Positions 1-7,178 of a stretch of 64,000 bases of DNA are shown here, piece after piece. The position numbers and the translations under genes were made by a program. The stretch is from NCBI RefSeq assembly GCF_001500125.1, contig NZ_LQIV01000044.1, positions 124,001-188,000 of the forward strand, written 5' to 3'. The stretch comes from Mycobacterium sp. IS-1742. GTDB lineage: Bacteria; Actinomycetota; Actinomycetes; Mycobacteriales; Mycobacteriaceae. The first letter of the stretch is position 1; each line of letters begins with the position of its first letter. Under the pieces are notes generated by a model. That model was not told the origin of the DNA. It was given only the letters and a program-made list of their open reading frames with translations, and did no database searches.

Positions 1-1118
1 TGGCTGTGGCGGTGCTGGGTGCTCCCGGACAGAGCTTGGAGGGCTGGCAAAGACATTCGGGACAGCTAAAGTCCGCGCTGCGAGTGCCGGAAGTGACTGT
101 CACAGAGCCGAGGGCGGGAGTATTCGAACTTGCACTCCGTGTGCGCGATCCACTCGCCGCGGCGATTGTTCTGCAATCACCGCTGAGGGCGGAAGGCTGG
201 GAGTTTCCCCTGGGCGTCGACGAGTACGGAGCACCTGTACGCGGCTCTTTTCGCAACGTGAGTGGACTCGTCGTCGGAGGTGTGCTCGGTGGCGGTAAGA
301 GTGCGTGGCTGGCGTTTGCAATGGCTTCGCTGGCTCATCGCGACGACGTTCAGTGGCTGCTGATCGACGGTAAGCAAGGCTACGACCTGGAAGCATTGTC
401 GCCGCGCGCTTATCGGTACATCAGCGGTGACGCTGCGGGCGAGGTGGAGGTAGTAAGGGACGCACTACAAGGCGTGCAGACGCTGATGCGGGAACGTCTG
501 AGGTACTCGCGCGACCTATACGGGCATCCGAACCTCTGGTCGGCTTGCCCATCTCGTTTGCATCCGGCCGTCGTGGTCGTAGTCGACGAGTGCCAGACGT
601 ATCTCGACCCGAAGTCGTTCTCAACGAAGGAGGCGAAAGCTGTTGGTGCGGAGATTGACTCGATAGTGCGAGACCTTGTGAAGCGTGGAAGATCGGCCGG
701 AATCGTCGTCATTCTGAGCACACAGCGTCCAACTGCGGACAGCATTCCGACCAGCACGCGTGACAACTGCGGCCTACGCGTGTGCTTCTCTGTTCGGACG
801 CGAGAAGCGGCAGCAGCAGTACTTGGCGAGTTCTCGACGGAAACTTCGGTGAGTCCCATCGGTGCACCAACGGGAGTCGGTGTCAGTTCCATTGCCGGTA
901 GGGAAGTTCGGTTTCGTAGCCCGTTCGTGCCTGAGCATTTGATTCGCGGGCACATCGAGTCGACCGCGGTTCTCGCTGCGAATCCGCTCGACCTCCTGTG
1001 TGGCGCGTTGATGGACAGCGTGTCTCGGGACGGCGAAGTGCGCGGTGACATAAGCAGTAGCCATAGAGACAGCTCGGACACAAGCCGGCCTCGGCCGGCG
1101 CGTGAGCCTCTGACGTGA
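1..1118 (+). CDS. FtsK/SpoIIIE-type DNA translocase of an integrative element (5' end outside window)
   Basis: FtsK/TraB-family ATPase that would pump DNA during conjugal transfer of an actinomycete integrative and conjugative element (AICE). The frame is open to the left edge, so the true start and probably N-terminal membrane segments lie outside; the first in-window start is GTG at 6. Counting from there, a Walker A motif GVLGGGKS has its Lys near residue 98 and Walker B is VVVVVDE. A VILSTQRP motif, typical of FtsK translocases, follows. It ends 7 bp before the excisionase gene, so the two are probably co-transcribed. Chromosomal FtsK is much larger. Family is clear; role in conjugation is inferred from the neighbours. 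Confidence 0.82.
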   Translation, partial: AVAVLGAPGQSLEGWQRHSGQLKSALRVPEVTVTEPRAGVFELALRVRDPLAAAIVLQSPLRAEGWEFPLGVDEYGAPVRGSFRNVSGLVVGGVLGGGKSAWLAFAMASLAHRDDVQWLLIDGKQGYDLEALSPRAYRYISGDAAGEVEVVRDALQGVQTLMRERLRYSRDLYGHPNLWSACPSRLHPAVVVVVDECQTYLDPKSFSTKEAKAVGAEIDSIVRDLVKRGRSAGIVVILSTQRPTADSIPTSTRDNCGLRVCFSVRTREAAAAVLGEFSTETSVSPIGAPTGVGVSSIAGREVRFRSPFVPEHLIRGHIESTAVLAANPLDLLCGALMDSVSRDGEVRGDISSSHRDSSDTSRPRPAREPLT

Positions 1119-1125
1119 GGAAGAC

Positions 1126-1359
1126 GTGATGCGAGACGACGTGAAAAGCCGCCCCGGTGCGCAGAGCAATTCGAACGACGAGCTGCTGAAGATCGATCAG
1201 GTGGCAAGTCTGTTGAAGGTGTCTGTTGGATGTATCAGGGCCTGGCGGCTCAGGGGCGAGGGGCCACCCGCGATCCGGATCGGTGCAGCCCTGCGCTGGG
1301 ATCCAGTCGAGGTCTACGACTGGCTCGACGGGCGGCGTGAGTCGCGCTTGGAGGGGTAG
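1126..1359 (+). CDS. Excisionase / MerR-like helix-turn-helix DNA-binding protein
   Basis: Small (77 aa) HTH_17-type protein that would bind att DNA and steer the integrase towards excision. The segment KIDQVASLLKVSVGCIRAWR followed by GEGPPAIRIGAALRW and VYDWLDGR is the usual winged-helix excisionase pattern of actinobacterial elements. GTG 1126 is directly followed by ATG 1129, and a GTGAGGAAG ribosome-binding region precedes both, so either could start translation. It lies between the translocase and the integrase with 3 bp to the latter, the standard xis-int arrangement. Confidence 0.85.
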   Translation: MMRDDVKSRPGAQSNSNDELLKIDQVASLLKVSVGCIRAWRLRGEGPPAIRIGAALRWDPVEVYDWLDGRRESRLEG

Positions 1360-1362
1360 CGA

Positions 1363-2736
1363 GTGATCGAGGCGAGGACTGGCCCGAACGGTTCCCGCGT
1401 GTATCGGGCTCGGGTCTACTACCGCGGCCGCTACGTCGCCTCTCGGACGTTCTCCCGCAAGCGGGACGCGCAGGAATGGGAACGCAAGCAGGTCGACACG
1501 TTGAAGACCGGAGCGTGGGCCGATCCGAAGGCGGGGGAGAAGCCGGTCCGCGAATGGTGCGAAATCTGGTTGGCTGCGCAACCGGCGAGGGCGGCGGCGA
1601 CGGAGCGGAAGATCCGCGGTGTAGTGACGAAGCAAATCGCTGGCACCTTCGGCAGACGACCTCTGGTGTCGGTGCGTCCGTCGGAGGTACAGGCTTGGGC
1701 GGCCGACATCTCACGCAAGCAATCCGCGGCGACTGCCCGTCACTCGCTCGGCGTCCTGCGGAGAGTGTTCGACCACGCGGTGCGCGACGGTGCCATCCAC
1801 CGCAATCCTGCCGCCGGTATCCGGCTCCCGAAGGTCCAGGGCAACGACCCGCGTCCGTTGACTCACGACGAACTATGGCGGCTGGCCGATCACCTCGACG
1901 AGTTGCGCGACCGCGTACTGGTGCTCGTCGCCGGATACTGCGGGCTGCGGTGGGGTGAGTTGGCCGCGCTGCGGTGGAGCGACGTCGACCTTGGGAACAA
2001 GGTGTTGCGCATCTCCCGTGCTTACTCGGAGGAGGCGCCCCGCGGTGAGATGTCGCCGGTGAAGGACCACCAAGCGCGCACGGTTCCCGTCCCAGGGGTC
2101 GTGTCGGCCGAACTCGCTATGTTGTCGGCATCCCAGAAATCTGATGGTCTCGTATTTCCCTCCGCAAGTAAGACACCGCTTCGCAACCGAAACTTCCGGC
2201 GTGACGTCTTCGACAACGCTGTCGACGCCCTGGCCCTCGACATCACCCCGCACAACTTGCGCGATACGGCCGCCTCCCTGGCAATCCAAGCGGGTGCCTC
2301 CGTTGTGGCTGTGGCCCGATTGCTTGGCCACGAGTCCGCTGCAACGACCCTGAACCACTACGCCGGCCTGTTCCCTTCTGACCTCGACGACGTTGCGCAG
2401 CGGCTCGATGCTGCCGCTCGACGGGTTCAGCAAGGAGACAACCGGGAGGACGATGGGCAGATGGATCAGAAGCGCCGCTGGATTCCGTCGAACGAGGCCG
2501 CTGAAATTCTAAACAGCACGCCGGTCGACGACGGGCTCCATGAGGACATCTACGGTGCAGCGGAGCCGGGGGACAGCGGTGAGCCGTCGGGTGAGACCGG
2601 CTACCTCCTGAGGTCACCCGAGAATGCGCGACGCCTGCTGGAGGCCGTGGCGCGTGACAAAGCCGGTCAGCCGGCACCATCCGATGCCAGCGAGGCACCG
2701 ACCAAGCACCGACCAGAGGGGAGCGACGAGCAGTAG
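1363..2736 (+). CDS. Tyrosine recombinase / integrase next to tRNA-Arg
   Basis: Site-specific recombinase of the phage-integrase family that inserts the element into the neighbouring tRNA gene. The N-terminus (about 1-55) resembles the arm-binding domain, then a SAM-like core-binding domain, then the catalytic domain with Arg196 (GLRWGE), His297 and Arg300 (HNLRDT), His323 (LLGH) and nucleophile Tyr333 (NHYAG). GTG 1363 is chosen as start because it follows the xis stop by 3 bp. About 124 residues follow the catalytic Tyr, an acidic, Gly/Pro-rich tail longer than in most relatives. The gene ends 43 bp before the 3' end of the tRNA, as expected for a tRNA-targeting integrase. Confidence 0.93.
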   Translation: MIEARTGPNGSRVYRARVYYRGRYVASRTFSRKRDAQEWERKQVDTLKTGAWADPKAGEKPVREWCEIWLAAQPARAAATERKIRGVVTKQIAGTFGRRPLVSVRPSEVQAWAADISRKQSAATARHSLGVLRRVFDHAVRDGAIHRNPAAGIRLPKVQGNDPRPLTHDELWRLADHLDELRDRVLVLVAGYCGLRWGELAALRWSDVDLGNKVLRISRAYSEEAPRGEMSPVKDHQARTVPVPGVVSAELAMLSASQKSDGLVFPSASKTPLRNRNFRRDVFDNAVDALALDITPHNLRDTAASLAIQAGASVVAVARLLGHESAATTLNHYAGLFPSDLDDVAQRLDAAARRVQQGDNREDDGQMDQKRRWIPSNEAAEILNSTPVDDGLHEDIYGAAEPGDSGEPSGETGYLLRSPENARRLLEAVARDKAGQPAPSDASEAPTKHRPEGSDEQ

Positions 2737-2779
2737 GACAACCGCCTGGAAACATGCGCTGAACTGCAAAAACGCGTTG

Positions 2780-2825
2780 TGCCCCCGGCAGGATTCGAAC
2801 CTGCGACACCGGCTTTAGGAGAGCC
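2780..2825. other. Probable attachment site (attR/attL) in the 3' half of tRNA-Arg
   Basis: tRNA-targeting integrases normally recombine within the T-arm/anticodon-arm half of the tRNA gene, leaving a direct repeat at the far end of the element. The integrase stops at 2736 and the tRNA 3' end is at 2780, so this end is the junction. The second copy must lie left of the window, so the exact core cannot be drawn here. Confidence 0.5.
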
Positions 2826-2852
2826 GTGCTCTATCCCCTGAGCTACGGGGGC
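2780..2852 (-). tRNA. tRNA-Arg (anticodon CCT)
   Basis: Reads on the minus strand as a full cloverleaf: acceptor GCCCCCG/CGGGGGC, D-arm GCTC/GAGC, anticodon stem CGGCT/AGCCG around loop CTCCTAA (anticodon CCT, decoding AGG), T-arm GCAGG-TTCGAAT-CCTGC, discriminator A at 2780. No CCA is encoded. The 3' end points at the integrase gene, so this is the integration target of the element to the left. Confidence 0.95.
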
Positions 2853-2877
2853 GACGCGTGGAGCTTACCGCCCCGCC

Positions 2878-3705
2878 TCACCTCAGCTGCTCGATCACCT
2901 TCGCGAACGCCTCCTCGTGCGGCGCCTGCACGATGATGTAGGAGACGCCGTACCGATCGCGGTACTCGCGCAGCCGGTCGGCCATGTCCTGCGGCGATCC
3001 GGCCAGCACGCCCGGGTGCCGCAGCAGCTGATCGTCGGAGAGTCCGGGCAGGAAGCGGCGCGGGATCGTCAGGTCCGGGCGTCCCGAGGCGTCGAGCGGC
3101 ATCGCCGTGATCGCGATGTTGAGTTCCAGCGCGTCGAACCGCTCACCGGCCGCCGCGCGGACGAACGCGATCCGCTCGGCCAGCGGGTCGTCGTCCCCCT
3201 CGGCCGCGCGGTCACCTCCCGTGAGCCCGATGATGTCGGCGTGGCGGGCGGCCACGGTCAACAGGCGATCGCCGTTGCCGGCGATCAGCACCGTCACCCC
3301 GGGTACGTGTTCGGCGAGGTAGGTGGTGGTGTGCTCGAGATGGTCGACGCGCTGGCGCGCCGTCGGGAACGGCAGTTCGGCGGCCTCGAACTCCCTGCGC
3401 ACGTACCCGGCGCCCAGACCGAGTTCGAGCCGGTCGCCGGACAGGTCGCGCAGCGCGGCGACGTCTCGGGCGAGCAGGGCGGGCCGGTAGAAGCCCGCGT
3501 TGAGCACGAAGGTCCCGACGTGCAGCGTGGTCGTCGCTGCGGCCGCGGCGGTGAGCACCGGGAACGGTGCGGGGGCGCCGAGATGGTCCGGGACGTGCAG
3601 GACGTCGAAGCCGCGGTCCTCGGCACGTCGCGCCGCGTCCTGCACCGCCACCAGCGACGACGCCGAGTGCAGTCCGATACCGAAGCGAAAATCCCTGCTC
3701 ATCAC
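2878..3705 (-). CDS. LLM-class F420-dependent oxidoreductase
   Basis: Luciferase-like flavin/F420 oxidoreductase of about 275 aa; substrate unknown. The N-terminus FRFGIGLHSA, the motifs LHVPDHLGAP and TTLHVGTFVLN, and the segment GDRLELGLGAGYVRREFEA are typical of the mycobacterial subfamily annotated after MSMEG_2516. Start is GTG 3705 or the adjacent ATG 3702. It is transcribed towards the tRNA and is divergent from the GCS2 ligase gene. Family call is firm; the cofactor being F420 rather than FMN is inferred from the family. Confidence 0.85.
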   Translation of the reverse strand: MMSRDFRFGIGLHSASSLVAVQDAARRAEDRGFDVLHVPDHLGAPAPFPVLTAAAAATTTLHVGTFVLNAGFYRPALLARDVAALRDLSGDRLELGLGAGYVRREFEAAELPFPTARQRVDHLEHTTTYLAEHVPGVTVLIAGNGDRLLTVAARHADIIGLTGGDRAAEGDDDPLAERIAFVRAAAGERFDALELNIAITAMPLDASGRPDLTIPRRFLPGLSDDQLLRHPGVLAGSPQDMADRLREYRDRYGVSYIIVQAPHEEAFAKVIEQLR

Positions 3706-3814
3706 CGAATCCTATGCGCGGTGGAGAAATTCGATGTTTGATCGGGAGAGCCGGTGGTTACTAATGATCCGCACGCTTCGCGCCGCTGCGGAGACAACCG
3801 AAAAGCCACACCCA

Positions 3815-3852
3815 GATCCGGCCCGTCGTGAGTACGCCCGACGGGCCGGATC
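3815..3852 (+). promoter_or_regulatory. Perfect 14-bp stem-loop in the leader of the GCS2 ligase gene
   Basis: Arms GATCCGGCCCGTCG (3815-3828) and CGACGGGCCGGATC (3839-3852) are perfectly complementary around a 10-nt loop. It lies 29 nt before the ATG at 3882 and has no T-run. The upstream gene is divergent, so it is not that gene's terminator. It covers an in-frame GTG at 3828, which argues against that start. A regulatory role is inferred. Confidence 0.6.
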
Positions 3853-3881
3853 AATGTCTCGAGAAGGGTCCACGCGACACC

Positions 3882-4982
3882 ATGGCCGCCCATCCCACCG
3901 TCGGGGTCGAGGAGGAGTTCCTGCTCGTCGACCCCGATTCCGGCGCCCCGGTCGCGCTCAACCGCGACGTCGCGCGGCGCGCGGGTGACCGCGGTGTCGA
4001 CCTGCAGCTCGAGTTGACGTCGTGCCAGGTGGAGACGGCGACCGGGGTGTCGAGCAGCATGGCCGACGTCCGTGCGCAGCTGACCCGTCTGCGGGCCACC
4101 GTCGCGCGCGCCGCGGAGGAGAGCGGGGCGCGGCTGCTCGCCGTCGCCGTGCCCCCGACCGTGCCGCACGAGTTCCCCGTCACCGACAACCCGCGCTACC
4201 ACCGCATCGCCGACCGGTTCGGGATGCTGGCGCGCGAACAGGGGATCTGCGGTGCGCACGTGCACGTCGCGGTCCCCACCCGGGAGGTCGCGATCCGGGT
4301 GAGCAACCGGCTGCGTCCGTGGCTGCCGGTGCTGCTCGCCCTGACCGCCAACTCCGCGATCTACCGCAGCGCCGACAGCGGCTATGCCAGCTGGCGGCGG
4401 ATGCTGTGGGCGCGCTGGCCCAGCGCGGGCCCGCCGCCGCACTTCGACTCCGCCGACGAGTTCGATGCGATGGTGCGGATGCTGCTGCAGTCCGGTGCCA
4501 TGCTCGACGAGGGCCAGGTCTACTGGGACGTGCGCCCGTCGGCCACGTTCCCGACGATCGAGGTGCGCGTCGCCGACGTCCCCGCCACGGTCGCCGACAC
4601 CGTGCTGTTCGCCGCCATCGTGCGCGCCACCGTCATGACGCTCCTGGCCGACGAGCGTGACGGCGCGGGCGTACCCCGCATCTCAGCTCACGCGCTCGAC
4701 GCCGCCTACTGGCGGTCGGCCCGCGACGGACTGGACGGGATGGCGATCGACCTCGCCGAATCGCACGCTCCGATGCCCGCGCGTGAGCTGCTCGCCGGCC
4801 TCGTCGACCGCATCACCCCGGCGCTGCGCGCCGTCGGCGACGACGACCTGGTCCGCGAGGAACTCGCGCGGCTCGACGAGGAGGGCAACGGCGCGATGCG
4901 TCAACGCGCGGCGTGGCGGCGTCGCGGGGAGATCGCCGACGTCCTCGACGCGGCCGCCGACGCGACGCTGGCCGGCCTCTAG
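3882..4982 (+). CDS. Carboxylate-amine ligase, GCS2 family (YbdK-like)
   Basis: ATP-dependent ligase of the glutamate-cysteine ligase type 2 family, forming a gamma-peptide-like bond between a carboxylate and an amine; the physiological substrate of the YbdK branch is not settled. The start GVEEEFLLVDP carries the family's Mg/ATP-binding EEEF signature, followed by ELTSCQVET and the CGAHVHVAVP motif. ATG 3882 gives 366 aa, the usual length (about 370). An in-frame GTG at 3828 would add 18 residues but sits within a strong hairpin. Convergent with rskA with 2 bp between the stops. Not obviously EgtA, which is longer. Confidence 0.85.
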   Translation: MAAHPTVGVEEEFLLVDPDSGAPVALNRDVARRAGDRGVDLQLELTSCQVETATGVSSSMADVRAQLTRLRATVARAAEESGARLLAVAVPPTVPHEFPVTDNPRYHRIADRFGMLAREQGICGAHVHVAVPTREVAIRVSNRLRPWLPVLLALTANSAIYRSADSGYASWRRMLWARWPSAGPPPHFDSADEFDAMVRMLLQSGAMLDEGQVYWDVRPSATFPTIEVRVADVPATVADTVLFAAIVRATVMTLLADERDGAGVPRISAHALDAAYWRSARDGLDGMAIDLAESHAPMPARELLAGLVDRITPALRAVGDDDLVREELARLDEEGNGAMRQRAAWRRRGEIADVLDAAADATLAGL

Positions 4983-4984
4983 GC

Positions 4985-5716
4985 CTACGTCAGGGGTAAC
5001 TCGGCGAACGCCGGCGACGTCGGCCGCTGGGAGCCGCCGGGTGGTTCGACGGTGAACGCCAGCGTCTGCGACGTCCCGATGTCGGACAGCACCGCGGTGG
5101 TCGACGGGGAGATCGCCTTGTCGTCCATCGTGCCCGCCGAGTGCGGTCCGTCCGATCCGACCAGCCACATCTGGTAGACGGTGCCCGGCTTCGGCGGCGC
5201 GACGTCGTTCATCACCAGCACGCCGGCGTCGCGCTCCTTGGAGAACACCACGGTCGCGGTTCCCCCGCCCGGGATGGCCCCGGACACGGTCTGCACGTCG
5301 GGTGCGGCGAACACCTGATCGGCCGTCGTCGGGGAGACCGCCGGCCGCAGCGCCAGCCCCACGCCGAGCGCACCCAGACCGACCACGGCGACGGCCGCGG
5401 CCGCCAGCAGTGCCGTGCGCCAGCGCGGCTCGCGGGCCGGACGGCGGCGGACGCTGTCCAGGTCACGCACCGGATCGTCGGCGACCATCGCGAGCACGCT
5501 GTCCCGCAGGTGAGCGGGCGGCTCCACGGCCGTACCCGCCGACAGCGCCGCCATCGTCTCCTGCACCGCGCGCACGGCGTCCAGGAACGCGTCCGCCACC
5601 TCGGGCGGCGCGGCGCTCAGCCGCCGCTCGATCTCGACGCGCTCGTCGGTGGACACCGCATGCAGTGCATACGGTGTCGCGAAGTCGAGGAGATCGGTGT
5701 TGTTCGGCTCGGTCAT
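4985..5716 (-). CDS. rskA: Anti-sigma-K factor RskA
   Basis: Membrane anti-sigma factor that holds SigK inactive until regulated intramembrane proteolysis. The cytoplasmic N-terminal anti-sigma domain is about residues 1-95 (LLDFATPYALHAVSTDERVE). One transmembrane helix follows near 100-122 (LLAAAAVAVVGLGALGVGLAL). The outer domain contains GTVYQMWLVG, characteristic of the RskA C-terminal domain. Its ATG overlaps the sigK stop by 4 bp (ATGA), indicating translational coupling. Length 243 aa is typical (M. tuberculosis about 232). Confidence 0.95.
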   Translation of the reverse strand: MTEPNNTDLLDFATPYALHAVSTDERVEIERRLSAAPPEVADAFLDAVRAVQETMAALSAGTAVEPPAHLRDSVLAMVADDPVRDLDSVRRRPAREPRWRTALLAAAAVAVVGLGALGVGLALRPAVSPTTADQVFAAPDVQTVSGAIPGGGTATVVFSKERDAGVLVMNDVAPPKPGTVYQMWLVGSDGPHSAGTMDDKAISPSTTAVLSDIGTSQTLAFTVEPPGGSQRPTSPAFAELPLT

Positions 5717-6294
5717 GAGATGCCCAGACAGTTCTTGAGGCCGCGGATGCCGTCGCGCATCCGCGATTTGATTGTGGCCAGATTCGCCGACAGACGCTCG
5801 GATACCTGGACGTACGTCAGGCCCTCGTAATACGCCAGCTGGATGGCTTCGCGCTGCAGATCGGACAGCGACGCCATGCAGTCGACGACCCGGCGCCGCT
5901 CGTCGAGCAGGATCACCGAGTCGGCGACGTGATCCACGGGCGGGTCGACGCTCGCGGCGCCGTACCGGGACTCACGCTGCGAGGCGGCCTCCTCGGACCG
6001 CACCCGGTCGACGGCGCGGCGGTGCGCCAAGGTCAGCAGCCACGCCATCGGCGACCCGGCCTTGGGGTCGTAGGTGGCTGCCGACCGCCACACCTGCAGG
6101 TAGATGTCCTGGGTGGTCTCTTCGCTGTAGCCCGGATCCCGCAGCACCCTGGTGACCATCCCGTACACCCGGGCCCGGGTCCGGTCGTAGAGGGCCGCGA
6201 ACGCGTCGACGTCCCGCTGGGCCACCTGCCGTAACAGTACGTCGAGGTCAGTGGTCACGAACGGTAGCCTAACCGGCCCTGCCAGGGCGGTCAT
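5713..6294 (-). CDS. sigK: ECF RNA polymerase sigma factor SigK
   Basis: Alternative sigma factor that directs RNA polymerase to SigK promoters. Region 2 is seen as DPGYSEETTQDIYLQVWRSA and MAWLLTLAHRRAVDRVR; region 4 as LSDLQREAIQLAYYEGLTYV followed by LATIKSRMRDGIRGLKNCL. The protein of 193 aa aligns by eye with M. tuberculosis SigK (187 aa). It sits between a DUF1365 gene and rskA, all on the minus strand, and overlaps rskA by 4 bp. In M. tuberculosis several lipid genes lie between DUF1365 and sigK; here they are absent and the two genes are 64 bp apart. Confidence 0.95.
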   Translation of the reverse strand: MTALAGPVRLPFVTTDLDVLLRQVAQRDVDAFAALYDRTRARVYGMVTRVLRDPGYSEETTQDIYLQVWRSAATYDPKAGSPMAWLLTLAHRRAVDRVRSEEAASQRESRYGAASVDPPVDHVADSVILLDERRRVVDCMASLSDLQREAIQLAYYEGLTYVQVSERLSANLATIKSRMRDGIRGLKNCLGIS

Positions 6295-6358
6295 CGGTAT
6301 GGCCGTCCCCGGACCCGCAGACCCGAACAGACTGTGCGATAACCGGTTCCGCGCGCCG

Positions 6359-7138
6359 TCACGCCTTTGCTCCTGAATGCGCCACGCTCGCGGTCCGGAT
6401 CCTCGGTGCTTCCGGGACCGCCGGACGCACGACGGGGACCCGGCGCGCCCGCAGGATCAGCCCCTGCACCCGCAGGCTCAGCGCGGTCATCTGCGGGGCG
6501 ATCGGTTTGGTCATCTGCAGCCGCAGTACCTGGGCGACCGTGGCCGGCCGGCGGCTGCCCCGCAGCGTGCCGACGATCGCCGGCTGGTTCTCGCGGTGCA
6601 GGGAGATCGTCACGTCGAGCTCGCCGTCGGGCCGCGGAGCGCGCACCAGGTAGTACCCGTCCATCCCGCTGAACGGCGAGGCGCAGAACCGTTTGCGCAC
6701 CATCGCCGGGTTCGGCCCATCCGGCGGGATGACGTACGCATGCCACTCTCCGCGGGTGTTGTGCACCTCGGCGAGGACGTGGCGCAGGACACCGTTGGCG
6801 TCGTGACACCAGTAGAGGCTCAACGGGTTGAACGCGTAGCCGAGCACGCGCGGCTGCAGCAGCGCCGTGACGCGCCCGCCGCCGAGGTCGATGCCCCGTT
6901 GGGCCAGGACGGTGTCGACGCGTGCTCGCAGCGTGTCGCCGACGACGCCGTCGAAGTGGTCGCGGGCGTCGAAACGGGCGAACGATCGCAGTCCGAGCGG
7001 CAGCCGCGGCAATTCGTCGAGGTCGACGTACCAGCTGTAGCTGTTCAGCTCGAAGTAGTGGTGCACGGGTGCCCGGCGCAGGTGGGTGACGCGGGTCCGG
7101 TACAGCGCGGGCGTCGATTTCGGTTCCACACTCGTCAT
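6359..7138 (-). CDS. DUF1365 family protein, first gene of the sigK operon
   Basis: Conserved protein of unknown biochemical role found in the mycobacterial sigK locus. Family motifs include ALYRTRVTHLRRAPVHHYF, YVDLDELPRLP, RVLGYAFNPLSLYWCHD and LAEVHNTRGE. ATG 7138 is the furthest plausible start because a divergent gene begins at 7179. A SigK-like -10 overlaps this ATG, so a leaderless transcript could instead start at GTG 7129 (codon 4). In relatives this gene is associated with lipid-modifying genes; here it leads directly to sigK. Confidence 0.85.
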   Translation of the reverse strand: MTSVEPKSTPALYRTRVTHLRRAPVHHYFELNSYSWYVDLDELPRLPLGLRSFARFDARDHFDGVVGDTLRARVDTVLAQRGIDLGGGRVTALLQPRVLGYAFNPLSLYWCHDANGVLRHVLAEVHNTRGEWHAYVIPPDGPNPAMVRKRFCASPFSGMDGYYLVRAPRPDGELDVTISLHRENQPAIVGTLRGSRRPATVAQVLRLQMTKPIAPQMTALSLRVQGLILRARRVPVVRPAVPEAPRIRTASVAHSGAKA

Positions 7139-7163
7139 TCGGAGCCGATCCCCGGATGGATGG
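7137..7163 (-). promoter_or_regulatory. Candidate SigK promoter of the DUF1365-sigK-rskA operon
   Basis: On the minus strand CCATCC (7163-7158) and CCGAAT (7142-7137) match the -35 and -10 elements I know for mycobacterial SigK, with 15 nt between them; a second overlapping CCATCC lies at 7159-7154. The -10 ends 7 nt before GTG 7129. This would make sigK autoregulated. Spacing is slightly short for an ECF promoter. Confidence 0.6.
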
Positions 7164-7164
7164 A

Positions 7165-7170
7165 TATAGT
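7165..7170 (+). promoter_or_regulatory. -10 box TATAGT of a leaderless amidohydrolase promoter
   Basis: TATAGT fits the mycobacterial TANNNT -10 and ends 8 nt before GTG 7179, leaving no room for a ribosome-binding site. It lies back to back with the SigK-like promoter on the other strand. Confidence 0.5.
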
Positions 7171-7178
7171 TCCCTGCC

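Noticed and set aside
2624..2818. Plus-strand frame ending in CPRQDSNLRHRL
   Set aside because: It reads antisense through the tRNA-Arg T-arm and anticodon arm, a well-known false protein, and overlaps the integrase gene in another frame.
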